Positions 11,401 through 19,894 of a stretch of DNA of 64,000 nt are shown here, one piece after another. A model generated the notes under the pieces. The model did not search any database. It was not told the DNA's origin and saw only the letters and a list, made by a program, of their open reading frames with translations. Within the stretch, counting starts at the first letter, position 1; each line of letters begins with the position of its first letter. The stretch spans positions 13,181,001 to 13,245,000 of the forward strand of contig LR990054.1 of assembly GCA_905147135.1 (NCBI GenBank), in the 5' to 3' direction. Source of the stretch: Blastobasis lacticolella (lineage: Eukaryota; Arthropoda; Insecta; Lepidoptera; Blastobasidae). Made by a program: the position numbers and the translations under genes.

Positions 11401-13508
11401 CCAAAGTTTTGGAAGATGAAATTGCTTACTTTAAAAGTAAAATATTGAAACCCTTTTTGATAAGGTAGCCAGTATTCATACAAATCTATAACTTTATTTA
11501 CCTTGGTGCCCGAATTCTATTGCTCTTGTTTTCTCTGTTCTTGCTTTTTGAACGCCGATCTCTAGTTTCACGGTTCGAGCGGTTAGTGGAGTCGGCCTGT
11601 GGCTGTGCTGTCCAGTATCCATGCTGGAAGGTAGGGGTTGGTCCTGATGTGTACCTGTAAGGAAAGCAGTGCCTATGTTGTGGTTCAACTACATCACTTT
11701 ACTCATGTGCCAATTCGATTTACCTAAAATGATCTGAGCGATTGTGAAATCGGTAAAGACAAGAGACATTCAAAAATCCATAAAGACTGAGAGTTGAGAT
11801 TAGTACTTTTTCATGCAATTCCTGGAAATATTCATAATTTTATAAATACATATTTTGTTGAATAATATCCATACTTTAAAGTTTAAATTATCAAGGATGT
11901 TATTGGTGCCAAGAATATTGGTATAGTTTAAAGTATGTAATGTATTTCACAACATAACTTACCCTGAACTGGGAGGTGGTCCATCTGGAGGCACGGCATA
12001 ACCATCCATCATCGGAGGCATACTCATGGAAGAATCTGGAGCCATTTTGGGATCCACACCTGGACCTTGCCATCCCCAACCTTAGGATCATGAAATTGTA
12101 AATTTGTTAACAAATTCTCAGAGCAAGTGGTTTCAGCTAGCTATGCAGCTATGAGTGTGAATCATGTTTAAAATAATTGGGACCTTTAATTTACCCTATG
12201 GCTAGGAGTTATTGTAAGAACAACATGATACATGATTGAACTGTTTTAAAAATAGACTGGATAGACATTACAAGAACTAAATTTTGCATTCACATTAGCT
12301 TACAGCTGCTAGTGCATAATAAATAATAATACAAGAATAATTTGTGGTTCATCTAGATACTTGATAAAATATATTATCAAATTATCATTGCATGGCAGGT
12401 GGAAGCCATGTCCAGCTCACCCTCATGACTACCACATCAATGGACATTGACTGGCTAAACTAAAAATTCATAGGGTTTTTGTATAGATGGTAATTAATTG
12501 AGTTTTTTGTATTAGCTGCAAATATTATCTGCCTCTAACATTCAGAAGAGAACTTTCTACTTTGGTTGCTAGCTTCATGTTGCAATGTTATTGCTATGGG
12601 GGATTGAGTTGGCTTATGTCTCTGATATATTGGTAACTTTATCCTGAAATTTAAAATGAGTACTACAATTCATGAGAAGATAAAAAGTTTAGTCTCATAC
12701 TAGTTAACTCATTCGGAGCGGCCGCCTCAACAATTCAGTTGTAGTGCACATGACTCTTCTAGCTAGTCCATACAAAATTGGTGCTACGATAGTGCACACC
12801 GACTCATCTAGCTGGTCCATAAAAACTTAATCAGACTTGATCAGTATTGGCCAATGCATGTGCGTAGCTCCAATATTGAGTCAGCTGACCGGTTGTCCAC
12901 ATATGCGTATGATATATTTCGGCAGCCATACAGCTGCATAGCACTAAATAACTTATCTAGCTGTGTTTGTTAGACCACAGTGTTAAAAACAGAGATGTGG
13001 TGGCATCATTGTTTATTTACAAGACCCAACCTCTTAGTTAAAACATAAGGGTGTGGTCCTACCCATATGGACAAATTGCTTACATTCTCACAAATAAATA
13101 TTAATAGAGCGTTAACTCAGACCAATCCTACATAACCAAAAACGGTTAAATGACGCTCTCGAAAGTAATTGATTAGAAATCCATTTAAATAAGGACTAGC
13201 ATACCCCATTGGTTCCAATTGCCTCCCCAGGAGTTGGTTGCTGCATTCCATTCCGAGCCGGCTGGAGAACCTGAGTTGTCGGCGTGAGTGTCAGGAGCTT
13301 CTACTTCCATCGGCGCTTCGCCCTCCTCGGCATCGGGTTTTATAGACGGCGGCGGCGCTATTATCGCCACCGCTTCCTTCATGGCGATCCATTGCTGCGC
13401 TAAAGCTGCCCAGTCAACTGTACTAGAGTCAACATTTTGATAAGCATTCGGATTCAGAGCCCATTGCGTAGGATATGACGGGTTTACCGCATCCTTGCCA
13501 GAGAACAT
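1658..13508 (-). CDS. PNISR: PNISR orthologue, serine/arginine-rich nuclear speckle protein (11 coding exons)
   Basis: Spliced from 13205-13508, 11963-12080, 11502-11654, 10767-10882, 9346-9512, 8416-8595, 7806-7911, 7480-7545, 5897-5976, 3170-3314 and 1658-2478. All introns are GT-AG and the total is 2256 bases, 751 residues plus stop, close to the roughly 805 residues of human PNISR. Seen in order: an N-terminal VDWAALAQQW block (31-40), a Pro/Gly/Met-rich stretch, IDAAKRRQLPAWIREG (216-231) leading into a charged coiled coil (232-272), an acidic Pro/Gly-rich linker, LTEILLEVTDQEI (354-366), an acidic patch near 410-425, and an RS/ER-rich tail (about 520-751). Known of the family: PNISR binds pinin and sits in nuclear speckles with splicing factors. 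The start is the ATG at 13506-13508, with A at -3; the longer upstream frame opens only with TTG. The function here is inferred from homology. Confidence 0.93.
2479..3169. other. PNISR intron 10 with two repeat pieces
   Basis: Holds a SINE tail fragment at about 2543-2634 (plus strand, CAACCGGGATATAGACGCC) and a LINE 3'-end copy at about 2911-3137. The rest is AT-rich with nothing recognised. Confidence 0.6.
2911..3137 (+). repeat. LINE 3'-end repeat, copy A
   Basis: Begins GTGTGGTGTCCGGCAGAGTA and matches a second copy at 16524-16770 over most of 220 bases. A short inverted piece is at 61741-61775. I know this type (GCCGTGTGG..., then GGCGACTAATG) as a very common lepidopteran RTE-like 3' end. 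No coding capacity. Confidence 0.7.
3170..3314 (-). CDS. PNISR: PNISR coding exon 10 (residues 431-479)
   Basis: Encodes ELIKRKKNEFERTARDIEAE and a further charged stretch ending VHVTHHAHH. Donor GTGAGT. The acceptor is a tandem TAG-GAG: use of the second AG (exon start 3311) would drop one Glu without changing frame. Base composition is GC-rich against its introns. Confidence 0.85.
3860..4416 (+). mobile_element. Probable retroposed segment ending in poly(A)
   Basis: A run of 25 A at 4392-4416 directly follows AATAAA (4389-4394), as at the end of a reverse-transcribed mRNA or LINE. The upstream 500 bases are AT-rich and carry no recognisable protein. The left boundary is a guess and no target duplication was identified. 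Confidence 0.4.
5621..5873. mobile_element. TA-flanked MITE inside PNISR intron 9
   Basis: The terminal repeat GCCGTATTCACAATG at 5623 is reverse-complemented as CATTGTGAATACGGC ending at 5871. Both are bounded by TA, which fits Tc1/mariner-type insertion. The inside is full of CGAATCCG and CGATTCG motifs. It has no coding capacity. Its edge is 24 bases from the exon 9 donor. Confidence 0.75.
5897..5976 (-). CDS. PNISR: PNISR coding exon 9 (residues 404-430), acidic
   Basis: Acceptor TGTGTCGCAG, donor GTAAAT. Encodes GLGAYESSSEDSAPEEEVDE and LNDYQLQ, like the GGYGSGDSEDE acidic patch of the family. A MITE (5621-5873) sits only 24 bases beyond the donor. Confidence 0.88.
5977..7479. other. 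PNISR intron 8, nothing recognised
   Basis: About 1.5 kb of AT-rich DNA. Short open frames (for example 6274-6456 and 7182-7457 plus) lack family or splice support. Confidence 0.5.
7480..7545 (-). CDS. PNISR: PNISR coding exon 8 (residues 382-404), micro-like exon of 66 bases
   Basis: Encodes SRLNAIKASKSKALAAIASG and the start of a Leu-Gly, corresponding to the Ala/Lys-rich AKQLAQSSALASLTGLGG part of the vertebrate protein. The donor is GTAAGT. The acceptor GTAAAAG is unremarkable and was chosen because only it keeps phase. Confidence 0.83.
7806..7911 (-). CDS. PNISR: PNISR coding exon 7 (residues 347-382)
   Basis: Acceptor TTCGACAG, donor GTATTT. Encodes MLTVRRSLTEILLEVTDQEI and then MVSQEELARYTTAQ, matching the conserved LTEILLDVTDEEI block of PNISR. 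A strong family marker. Confidence 0.92.
7912..8415. other. PNISR intron 6, nothing recognised
   Basis: AT-rich intron between exons 6 and 7. No repeat or RNA gene seen. Confidence 0.5.
8416..8595 (-). CDS. PNISR: PNISR coding exon 6 (residues 287-346), GC-rich linker
   Basis: Acceptor TTCATTCCAG, donor GTGAGG. Begins DSDSEKESEKEE, as expected after KSKF in the family, runs through a Gly/Ala/Pro-rich low-complexity stretch and ends TKEEILQEV. Base use is extreme: runs of seven G or C around 8527-8560, far above the flanking introns in GC. The frame stays open across all of them. Confidence 0.87.
8596..9345. other. PNISR intron 5 with dispersed-repeat end
   Basis: The stretch about 9180-9330 (AAATCGGTCCAGTAGTTTCG and then AATATTAGTATAGAT) is the familiar end of a Helitron-like or similar dispersed repeat also seen at 27180, 38955 and 42331. 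The remainder shows nothing. Confidence 0.5.
9346..9512 (-). CDS. PNISR: PNISR coding exon 5 (residues 231-286), charged coiled coil
   Basis: Acceptor CCCTACACAG, donor GTATGT. Encodes LEKMEREKQRAIEREEEKKA and more of the same Glu/Lys/Arg helix, ending AKSKF. Heptad-like charge and the absence of proline over about 40 residues predict a coiled coil or single alpha-helix. Confidence 0.91.
9513..10766. other. PNISR intron 4
   Basis: Contains a small inverted repeat (AGAAGAGACTTG at about 9714 against CAAGTCTCTTCT at about 9796) and the exact 57-base tandem duplication at 10213-10326. Otherwise AT-rich and unremarkable. Confidence 0.55.
10213..10326. repeat. Exact 57-bp tandem duplication
   Basis: Unit 10213-10269 is repeated without any difference at 10270-10326, starting TACATTTAACATTGATTAAT. 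The identity implies a recent duplication or an assembly duplication. Confidence 0.9.
10767..10882 (-). CDS. PNISR: PNISR coding exon 4 (residues 192-231), conserved WIREG core
   Basis: Acceptor CATTATACAG. Encodes a Pro/Val-rich run and then IDAAKRRQLPAWIREG, nearly identical to the vertebrate core. The donor GTCTGA is weak. It is fixed by the join to exon 5, which restores the family's EGLEKMEREK sequence. Confidence 0.92.
10883..11501. other. PNISR intron 3, nothing recognised
   Basis: AT-rich. The plus-strand open frame at 11280-11468 has no supporting features. Confidence 0.5.
11502..11654 (-). CDS. PNISR: PNISR coding exon 3 (residues 141-192)
   Basis: Acceptor TTCCTTACAG, donor GTAAAT. 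Encodes YTSGPTPTFQHGYWTAQPQ and then a basic, Arg/Asn/Lys-rich stretch, parallel to the PPYWQPGP and NRRERP portion of the vertebrate protein. Phase 2 enters and phase 2 leaves. Confidence 0.87.
11963..12080 (-). CDS. PNISR: PNISR coding exon 2 (residues 102-141)
   Basis: Acceptor CCTAAG, donor GTAAGT. Encodes GWGWQGPGVDPKMAPDSSM and then a Met/Pro-rich stretch ending PPPSSG, which resembles the Pro-rich segment after the N-terminal block of PNISR. It is too short and start-less to be seen as a free-standing frame. Confidence 0.88.
12081..13204. other. PNISR intron 1 with a short diverged tandem repeat
   Basis: At about 12737-12835 two related units (GTGCACATGACTCTTCTAGC and GTGCACACCGACTCATCTAG) lie head to tail, likely part of a MITE. 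Nothing else recognised. Confidence 0.5.
13205..13508 (-). CDS. PNISR: PNISR coding exon 1 (residues 1-101)
   Basis: Contains the start codon and the diagnostic block VDWAALAQQWIAMKEA, which matches the DWAALAQ-W-I region of vertebrate PNISR. An acidic, Pro-rich middle is followed by a Trp/Asn-rich end (SWGGNWNQW). The exon ends one base into a codon, at a GTATGC donor (13203-13204). Confidence 0.92.
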
Positions 13509-13700
13509 GATGTACGGTAAAAAGTTCAACTAATGTAACAATTCTTCGTCAACAACGTTCTAACTTTATTTGCACACATTCGAACACTTCTATCTAGGTA
13601 ATTACAAAGAAACCGATAAAATATGCTAAAATACAGCTGCAATTTCGCTAACCATGATGTTTTTAGGTATTCTGCCATAGACTAGTTTGACAGACAGAAA
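13509..13700 (-). promoter_or_regulatory. Probable PNISR 5' UTR and promoter region
   Basis: The start codon at 13508 has no plausible upstream coding exon, so the transcript start should lie a short way up. No TATA box or clear initiator could be placed. Position is inferred from the gene model only. Confidence 0.35.
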
Positions 13701-14340
13701 CAATAGACATGGAGCAATTTTTTTTAATATACATATTTTATCTTTATTTTACATTTCGTTTGCTGTTTATTATCACTTTATAAAAACGAAACTTTGTAAT
13801 GTTTTAGCAAAAATAGGCAAAAACTTGTTTCCTTTATTTTATTTAATAGAATATGAGTCGCTATGAAATTAAGACCTGCCATCTGTAGAGATTTTTAAGA
13901 ATTATAGCTTTTAATTATGATCATAGATGGCGCTTTGAAGCAAGTTGCAAAGTTAAATCTACTCCCCGATAGATGGCAGTAAAACTACACTATACTATAA
14001 GGTTAATTTCTACTGTCTACTTTGAAAATATGTATGAAATAATTTTCTAACATTACAATTCTGCGTCTGTCTGTATGTATTCTGATATATCGAACGGTAT
14101 TTTTGCGAACTCTTATTTAAACCACGCAAATGATTTTGATGCGGTTTTTACCATCAGTTAGATAATTTTGTTCGGAAGGTTTCTTATTTTCTACGTATAA
14201 TAATAGGACCTAACCTTATTTATTTATTTGTTATTTACCTTACCTATGAAATTACCTATGTTTTGTATAGCGAAGACTACGAAATCTGGAATTTTCATTA
14301 CTTGGCCATTTCCAAGAAACATAGGTAGGTATATTTAGTA
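13701..14340. other. Intergenic, nothing firm
   Basis: AT-rich DNA upstream of PNISR. Motifs such as ATAGATGGCGC (13926) are common in lepidopteran dispersed repeats, but no element boundaries could be set. Confidence 0.4.
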
Positions 14341-14342
14341 GA

Positions 14343-15160
14343 GACATGCTGACTAGTCGGGAATGCCGACTACTTTTACCATTCTTCCACCCATACTTAG
14401 CATCATCTCATCGCCGTCTATAGACACCCGCAACACCCGGGGAGTTAGAAATGCGTTGTTTCTTGAAAGCTATGAACACATTACGGTTTTGAAGCAAAGC
14501 TGCTGGAAGCTCGATCCAAAACGTCGTACGAGGCAGGAAGATTCGAGAAAATCGTACGGTGGTTGAGCGGCATTCATTCAGGTGGCACGGAGGGAATATC
14601 AGTTTGAGACGGGTTGTATGAGTATGAAATTTTGAAGCTGGAATCAGCCCAAACAATTCCACAGAGAATTACAATACAACCCAATCAACTCCCAGAGCAC
14701 ACATAGGTAGTAACAGTAGATAGACGGTAGAAGACTCTACGCAAAGCCAGATTGTCAAGCCCGCATTTAAGAATCGTCATCAATACAGGCCGCCCGACTG
14801 AAGAAGATGGTACTGAGTTGCCCCAAGAGATAGGAACAGTACTCTATATGGGCCTAACTTGCACTTCATAGAGAGGTGAGCGAAGTGCTAGGGTGAAATA
14901 TCGCCTGGCCTTGCCTAGGACACCCAACTTTCAAGGAGCTAACTTGATTTTATTCTCGGTGAAGGTGATTAGAAATGTTAACGCCCAGATTCCCGATATA
15001 AGGTTTGGCTTTTAGAGGAGTGCTCATAAATATAACAAAGAGATACAACTGTGTGTTATACTAATGAACTAGTCGTTAGTGCCGACTTGTCGGTAAAGCC
15101 GACTATTCGGCCACTGGTCGGCAAAAATAGCCGAGTAATCGGCTCTTTTCGTTACTTACT
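14343..15160. repeat. Related AGTCGG-rich repeat ends around the LINE fragment
   Basis: GACTAGTCGGGAATGCCGAC at about 14351 resembles the block at about 15068-15150 (GAACTAGTCGTTAGTGCCGA, TCGGTAAAGCCGACTA, CCGAGTAATCGG). They may be the two broken ends of one palindromic element opened by later insertions. The sequence between, past the LINE piece, is unexplained. Confidence 0.4.
14408..14662 (-). mobile_element. LINE C-terminal fragment
   Basis: The minus-strand frame reads ECRSTTVRFSRIFLPRTTFW and then IELPAAL, FKKQR and PGVAGVYRRR. This is the end of a non-LTR ORF2 (the pattern SFLPRTxRLWNELP ... FK). Similar ends lie at 29632, 40390, 46165, 58406 and 62100. 5'-truncated, no reverse transcriptase core. 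Confidence 0.7.
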
Positions 15161-15610
15161 TATATTTATATAAAGGTTTAATTCAAAATCATATTTGTTT
15201 TCATGAAACCTTTTCTCTAAAAATCTATCTTTCTTTGGTTTTCTTGCGGTTCATTATGCAGTCCAACACAATGTGTGCATAGAGGACTGCAAGAGATTTT
15301 GTTGACAAAGCCATACTTTGCGAAGAATGTCAATAATCAATATCTACTGACTACAGTTGATGAACGTGATTGTTTTCCATTAAACGGAAACCATGCCATA
15401 TTCCTCCAACCTGCGCCTGTCCTTCCAGTTTCTTGGTGTACTACTAAAGTTAATATAAGTATCAAGGCCAAAGCAATAACTTCAATAAAATAATCGCCAT
15501 TCTAGAAAAGGTTAAGCGGTCCAACCAAGCACAAGATCGGTCTTGTATGGAGTACGGCTGTCTCCTTTGAGATAGAGCAGCCAAATATCAACTGCCTGCT
15601 TTGGATTCCG
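15161..15610. other. Intergenic, nothing recognised
   Basis: No repeat, RNA gene or credible coding frame was seen. Confidence 0.4.
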
Positions 15611-16142
15611 TATAGATAAAGGCGCATTTTCATACCAATGAAAATGCGCCTTTATCTATACCCCGAATATATATGCCCGAATTCGGGCTAACGACTGATT
15701 TATCGACCACGATAAATCGGTCGTTAGCCCGAATTCGGGGACTTCTCGCATGCGGGCTAACGACCAATGAAATTCATCAATCGATAACTCGGTCGATTCA
15801 ATGCGTGCGGGGGCTTACCGCATTCGGGATAATGAAATAAGTCAGTCGATAACTTGGTCGATACAAAGCATTCGGGGACTCCCTCATAGCACCTCGGTCA
15901 TTAGACGTCATCAGTCAACACGGTTCTTTCGCACCTTGCATGCGGACGCTAACGACCAATGTAAACGGTTCCCCGCATGCGGGTCCTGAGGCATGCGTTA
16001 CAGAAATCTCCCGTACCCTGCATATGGGCGCTAACGACCAATGTAAACGGTTCTCCGCATGCGGGGCGGGCTATATGGCATGCGTTACAGAAATCTCCCG
16101 TACCCCGCATACGGGCGCTAACGACCAATGAAAATGCGCCTT
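15611..16142. repeat. Palindrome and tandem-repeat cluster with ACCA loops
   Basis: Two long hairpins: 15611-15633/15638-15660 (23-base arms, perfect) and 15676-15705/15710-15739 (30-base arms, one mismatch). Both have the four-base loop ACCA. Downstream, CTAACGACCAATG recurs near 15757, 15948, 16032 and 16118, the last three in an 84-86 base tandem unit with GCATGCGGG and GTTACAGAAATCTCCCGTAC. The cluster closes with ATGAAAATGCGCCTT (16128-16142), the inverse of its opening block. No protein. Probably a satellite-like or foldback transposable element. Confidence 0.75.
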
Positions 16143-16523
16143 AAGTGCTAGTAAGATTCGTAATCCAGATTATAGTATATTGGCGGTAAGTTAAATCGGC
16201 TTATAGGACATCGGCGTCTTGCCATAGGTACTGCAGACCGTAGGTGCTTGGTTAGCTACCTTTTAACCTTTGCGATTATTTTGATGCAATTTTTGCTTTA
16301 GCTTTGATATACAGATTGGACGTTAGCTCAAGAGTTGAAAGGGGAAGACCTAGATCTATATTCCAAGATCTAATCGATGACATTTAAGTGAAAAACTTCA
16401 GGTCACGAGTAGGTATCCTAAACCGACGAACTTGCAAGTCAAGTTGATGAATGTGGAAAAGCGGCAGAAATTTATCAGGACTGTATCAGGTGGAACAATG
16501 TGACGGGATTTCCGGCCAATAAG
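16143..16523 (+). mobile_element. Possible LINE tail scrap
   Basis: At about 16336-16385 the plus frame reads RGRPRSIFQDLIDDI, like the RGRPR... motif at retroelement ORF ends, and is broken by stops soon after. The preceding bases show nothing. Confidence 0.35.
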
Positions 16524-16770
16524 GCCGTGTGGTGTCCGGCAGAGTAGAATAGCACCAACCCCTTACACTCATGGGTTTCGTACAAGGCGACTAATGTTTT
16601 CGAGACAAAAGATCAAGAGTCTCCGAGTCTGGAAAATGGGCAGCAGCATTTTCCATTGTTACATTTAAACACTGCGATCTCCAACCCGCCTGCCAAGCAT
16701 GGAGATTATGGCAATAACCTCCCCTTTCGTGGGAGAGGCCGTTAGTCCTGCAGTGGACCGTGACGGGCTG
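16524..16770 (+). repeat. LINE 3'-end repeat, copy B
   Basis: Starts GCCGTGTGGTGTCCGGCAGA and matches copy A at 2911-3137 in the same order. Both carry CACCAACCCCTTACACT and a GGCGACTAATG-like block. No coding capacity. Confidence 0.7.
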
Positions 16771-16794
16771 TGTTGAATACTATAGCTATCCCAT

Positions 16795-17040
16795 CTTTAT
16801 TTACAACTAGTGGACCCAGCGCGACTTCGTTCGCGTGGCGTCCTACTACACCTATCCTTCATCTTCTCTTCGCCTATCTTACACCTATTAACCTTACCTA
16901 CCCTTTTTATACATGAGTTTACCTTAATCTTGAATCACTCTAAAACCGCATTAAAATCCGTTGCGTAGTTTCAAACATCTAAGCGATGTACGCTACATAC
17001 ATATATACATAGGGATAGCCGGGAAGCGACTTTATTAAAT
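16795..17040. mobile_element. Helitron-like dispersed repeat, copy 1
   Basis: Opens ACAACTAGTGGACCCAGCGC and GACTTCGTTCGCGTGGCGTC and closes with GGGAAGCGACTTTATT. Related units are at 35348-35500, 36355-36585 (reverse), 37575-37787 (reverse), 55728-55800 and 24720-24875. The CTAGT end fits a non-autonomous Helitron. The class is inferred. Confidence 0.5.
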
Positions 17041-18770
17041 AATAAATAAATAAAATGTTTATTTTCTTTTTACAAATTGTCTTAAAACTATTGTGATTGA
17101 GATCTTCTTTTAAGCTTATTAGCCTGTGTTAGAAGATCTCGTTCTTCCTTAGCTAAAATTATATTTAAGTAGGATGTAGCAATGTACATTGTGTACAACA
17201 CAAAGTTAAACTATATAAGTATTACAAAGTAAACGAACCAATCAATTAACCACGAAAAAACCAAAAAAAAAAGTTGAACAATTATAATATAAAATTAAAG
17301 TAAAGAAGTGTGTGTGTGTGTGTGCGTATGCGTGTGCGTGTGCGTGTGCATATATGTGCGCGCGCGCACGTGTTTGTGTGTGTGATAGAGTTCTGTTTAT
17401 TTCAGGTTTGTGTTTACAGTTGTTTAAGTAGAGTCGTCTCAATTTCCTCATAGGTTTTATCTTAGAGCCATAGTGATACTGCGGTTTTACAATCATACAA
17501 TTTTTTTTTATATATGTAGAGTTTTTTATCTATGCTGTTATGCTACCGACCGTGTCTTATATTGTCTTGCAGCAAAACTGGTGTTTGCTTTGTGAGTTTG
17601 CATTACTATGTCTTTTCTTCTCTTCGTTTTGTTAGTAGGATCATACTGCAACGATTTATGTGTTCTTAATAACAGGTGTGTGATGTACAGCTTCCTAACA
17701 GAAAGAAGTTTACAGATCTCATAAAGGGTGGTGGTGGAAAAACATATCTTTTAAAAATGCATAACTTTCAAGATATTACGTTGAGCGCGCTCTACAGTCA
17801 GGAATTTAGATTTCTCAGCAGCGCCCTATATTGGTATGCAGTACACTATGACAGACTGTACCAAGGATAGATAGATCTCTTTAAGTAGGTCCCTTTCCGG
17901 GTTTGAGGGTTTCTTGGTGCAATGTGTCTAAGAGACCTAAATATCCAGATCAATTTGCGAACTCTATTTCCGACGTGCTCAAGATGCGGGTACCAAGAGA
18001 GTCGTTGATCCACGTATATACCCAGGTATTTAGTCTGCGTTACCTTTTGTATAACAGTGCAGTTACAGTTTTTCCTGGTTGTTCCCGGGCTGCAGCTATG
18101 CAGGCGAATGGCGAAATCAATGCTTGGTTGCATGTCATTATTGATACTAAAACGAATTGAGTTTGTTTTAGTCGTATTCAGCGTGAGGAAGTTATTACGT
18201 AGCCATTTATCTATGTCCTAATCCAGCCTCAGCACTCTCCTTCACTGCATCCCAAGAGTCACCAGTAAACACCACCGCAGTATCATCGGCGTAAGCGAAA
18301 TTGTTTGCGTGTTCAATAGGTAGGTTGCATAGGTCATTTATATAGACGAGAAATAACGTAGGACCCAGCACACTGCCCTGAGGCACCCCATAGGACACTT
18401 CCTCGTATCCACTTACATGGTTTTCCAGCTTGACTCGCTGTTTCCGATCAGTTAGGTAGTTTTGCAGAAGCGAGAGCGATGTTTCTCTAAGGCCCATCCT
18501 CTCCAGCTTATGTAATAGGATGGGAACAGAGACAGTGTCAAACGCTTTTTTTGGGTCCAGAAATGCTGCCATACATTTCTTATGTTTGTCAAGTTGCTAA
18601 ACTACCAATGAACTCAGTGCAAGTACTGCATCTTCAGTAGAATTACCCTGCCTGAATCCAAATTGAGATGGCGATAGTAAATGGTACTTGTACAGGTAGT
18701 TGAGCAACCTGACATTGAATAATTATTCCAGGATTTTGGCGATAATACAGCATTATTGTATACCGTTTTT
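17041..18770 (-). mobile_element. Decayed non-LTR retrotransposon with reverse transcriptase
   Basis: Minus strand, from about 18770 down: SPSQFGFRQGNSTEDAVLAL, a stop in the following Leu/Val stretch, FLDPKKAFDTVSVPILLHKL, YGVPQGSVLGPTLFLVYIND, FAYADDTAVV, then after a frameshift YLGIYVDQRLSWYPHLEHVG and finally YEICKLLSVRKLYITHLL with stops. These are RT palm motifs, including the YADD catalytic box and the C-terminal region. 5' part missing, several stops, dead. Resembles the CR1/Daphne/Jockey group; exact clade not decided. Confidence 0.85.
17308..17390. repeat. GT/GC-rich microsatellite
   Basis: A run of GT dinucleotides passing into GTGCGT, GCGCGC and GTGTGT. Lies in the 3' part of the decayed LINE. 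Confidence 0.9.
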
Positions 18771-19855
18771 GGTGTACTGTCGCGCGATAAAACATGGAAT
18801 CACACACCATTTCTCGCCTACTTTACTGAACGTAAGTACCTGAGTACGTAGTATACCTGAGAGTTGGGAGGCATTTTTAAACACTCACACATTACATGCA
18901 CCAACTCACATATATGTGCGAATAAAACATTTGAGACGGTGATTATTTCTTAACGTTTTAATTTAATACAAAATCACTTTCTTTAAAAAGTTTATAATAT
19001 TTGCAAAATTTACAAATTTCAAATACATTCTCCATCACACTATACAATACACACACAATCTTACTAAACTACCTACTAAAGTACTTAGGGGTAGGTACTT
19101 ACTTAATTATTTTAAATAAAAAAACTGGTAGGATAGTGAGCTTTTGTTGGCTTATTTCGAGAAAATTTTCGAGTATTACGTGTTATACATATTATTGTAT
19201 CTACAGGAATAAATGAGTAAACACTATAGGAATTGATAAGTAGAGAACTACCAATACTATGAATAGGTAGTTCACGCACAATAAACCTACTTTTACCTAC
19301 CTACGCGGTAGTTTTCCTACAGAACGTAGGTTTATTGATATATCTTGCAATCATTGTCTGTTTACATTTTACTATTTCAACATTATGTAATTGATATCGT
19401 AGGTTCGTTTTATTACATTAGATATTTTACAACTGCAGCTAGTAGACAATGAAGTAGGTATTTTAGGAGAGCTATTGCTAGGAATTTATCAATTGAATAT
19501 ACTCAGGAAACTAACTTTCCCCTCTACTTAACTATTTCTTTCCTTGTTGTAACCATGGGTTACGATGGTAGCTCTATTTGTAAACGATAATCTAGAGTTA
19601 CCTAATTCACGACAAAACAACCGATAAAAGTTGTTATTAAGTGCCTGCGCAATTTATATTTTTTGTCACGTTATTGTTTTCACATCGTAGGTACTTAGTT
19701 GTCTCAGCTATGCGCAGGGGCGTTGTCTGCGTGTGTTATATCATAATTTGTCGAAAGCTACACTTAACATGCGTTCCTTTAAGCAGCTCCGTCGACATTC
19801 ATGTCACACACAACTCGACTGGTACATTTCTAACTCCACTTACGTAACTCAAGTC
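18771..19855. other. Intergenic, nothing recognised
   Basis: AT-rich, between the dead LINE and the next gene's 3' end. Short frames lack support. Confidence 0.45.
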
Positions 19856-19861
19856 TTTATT
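19856..19861 (-). promoter_or_regulatory. Polyadenylation signal of the downstream gene
   Basis: AATAAA on the minus strand, 34 bases past the stop codon at 19895-19897. The spacing fits a short 3' UTR. Confidence 0.6.
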
Positions 19862-19894
19862 TTCTTATTAACACTAACTGGATTGGTCACTGCC

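Noticed and set aside
15940..16131. 63-codon plus frame with repeated TEISRT segments
   Set aside because: It merely translates the 85-bp tandem repeat of the palindrome cluster.
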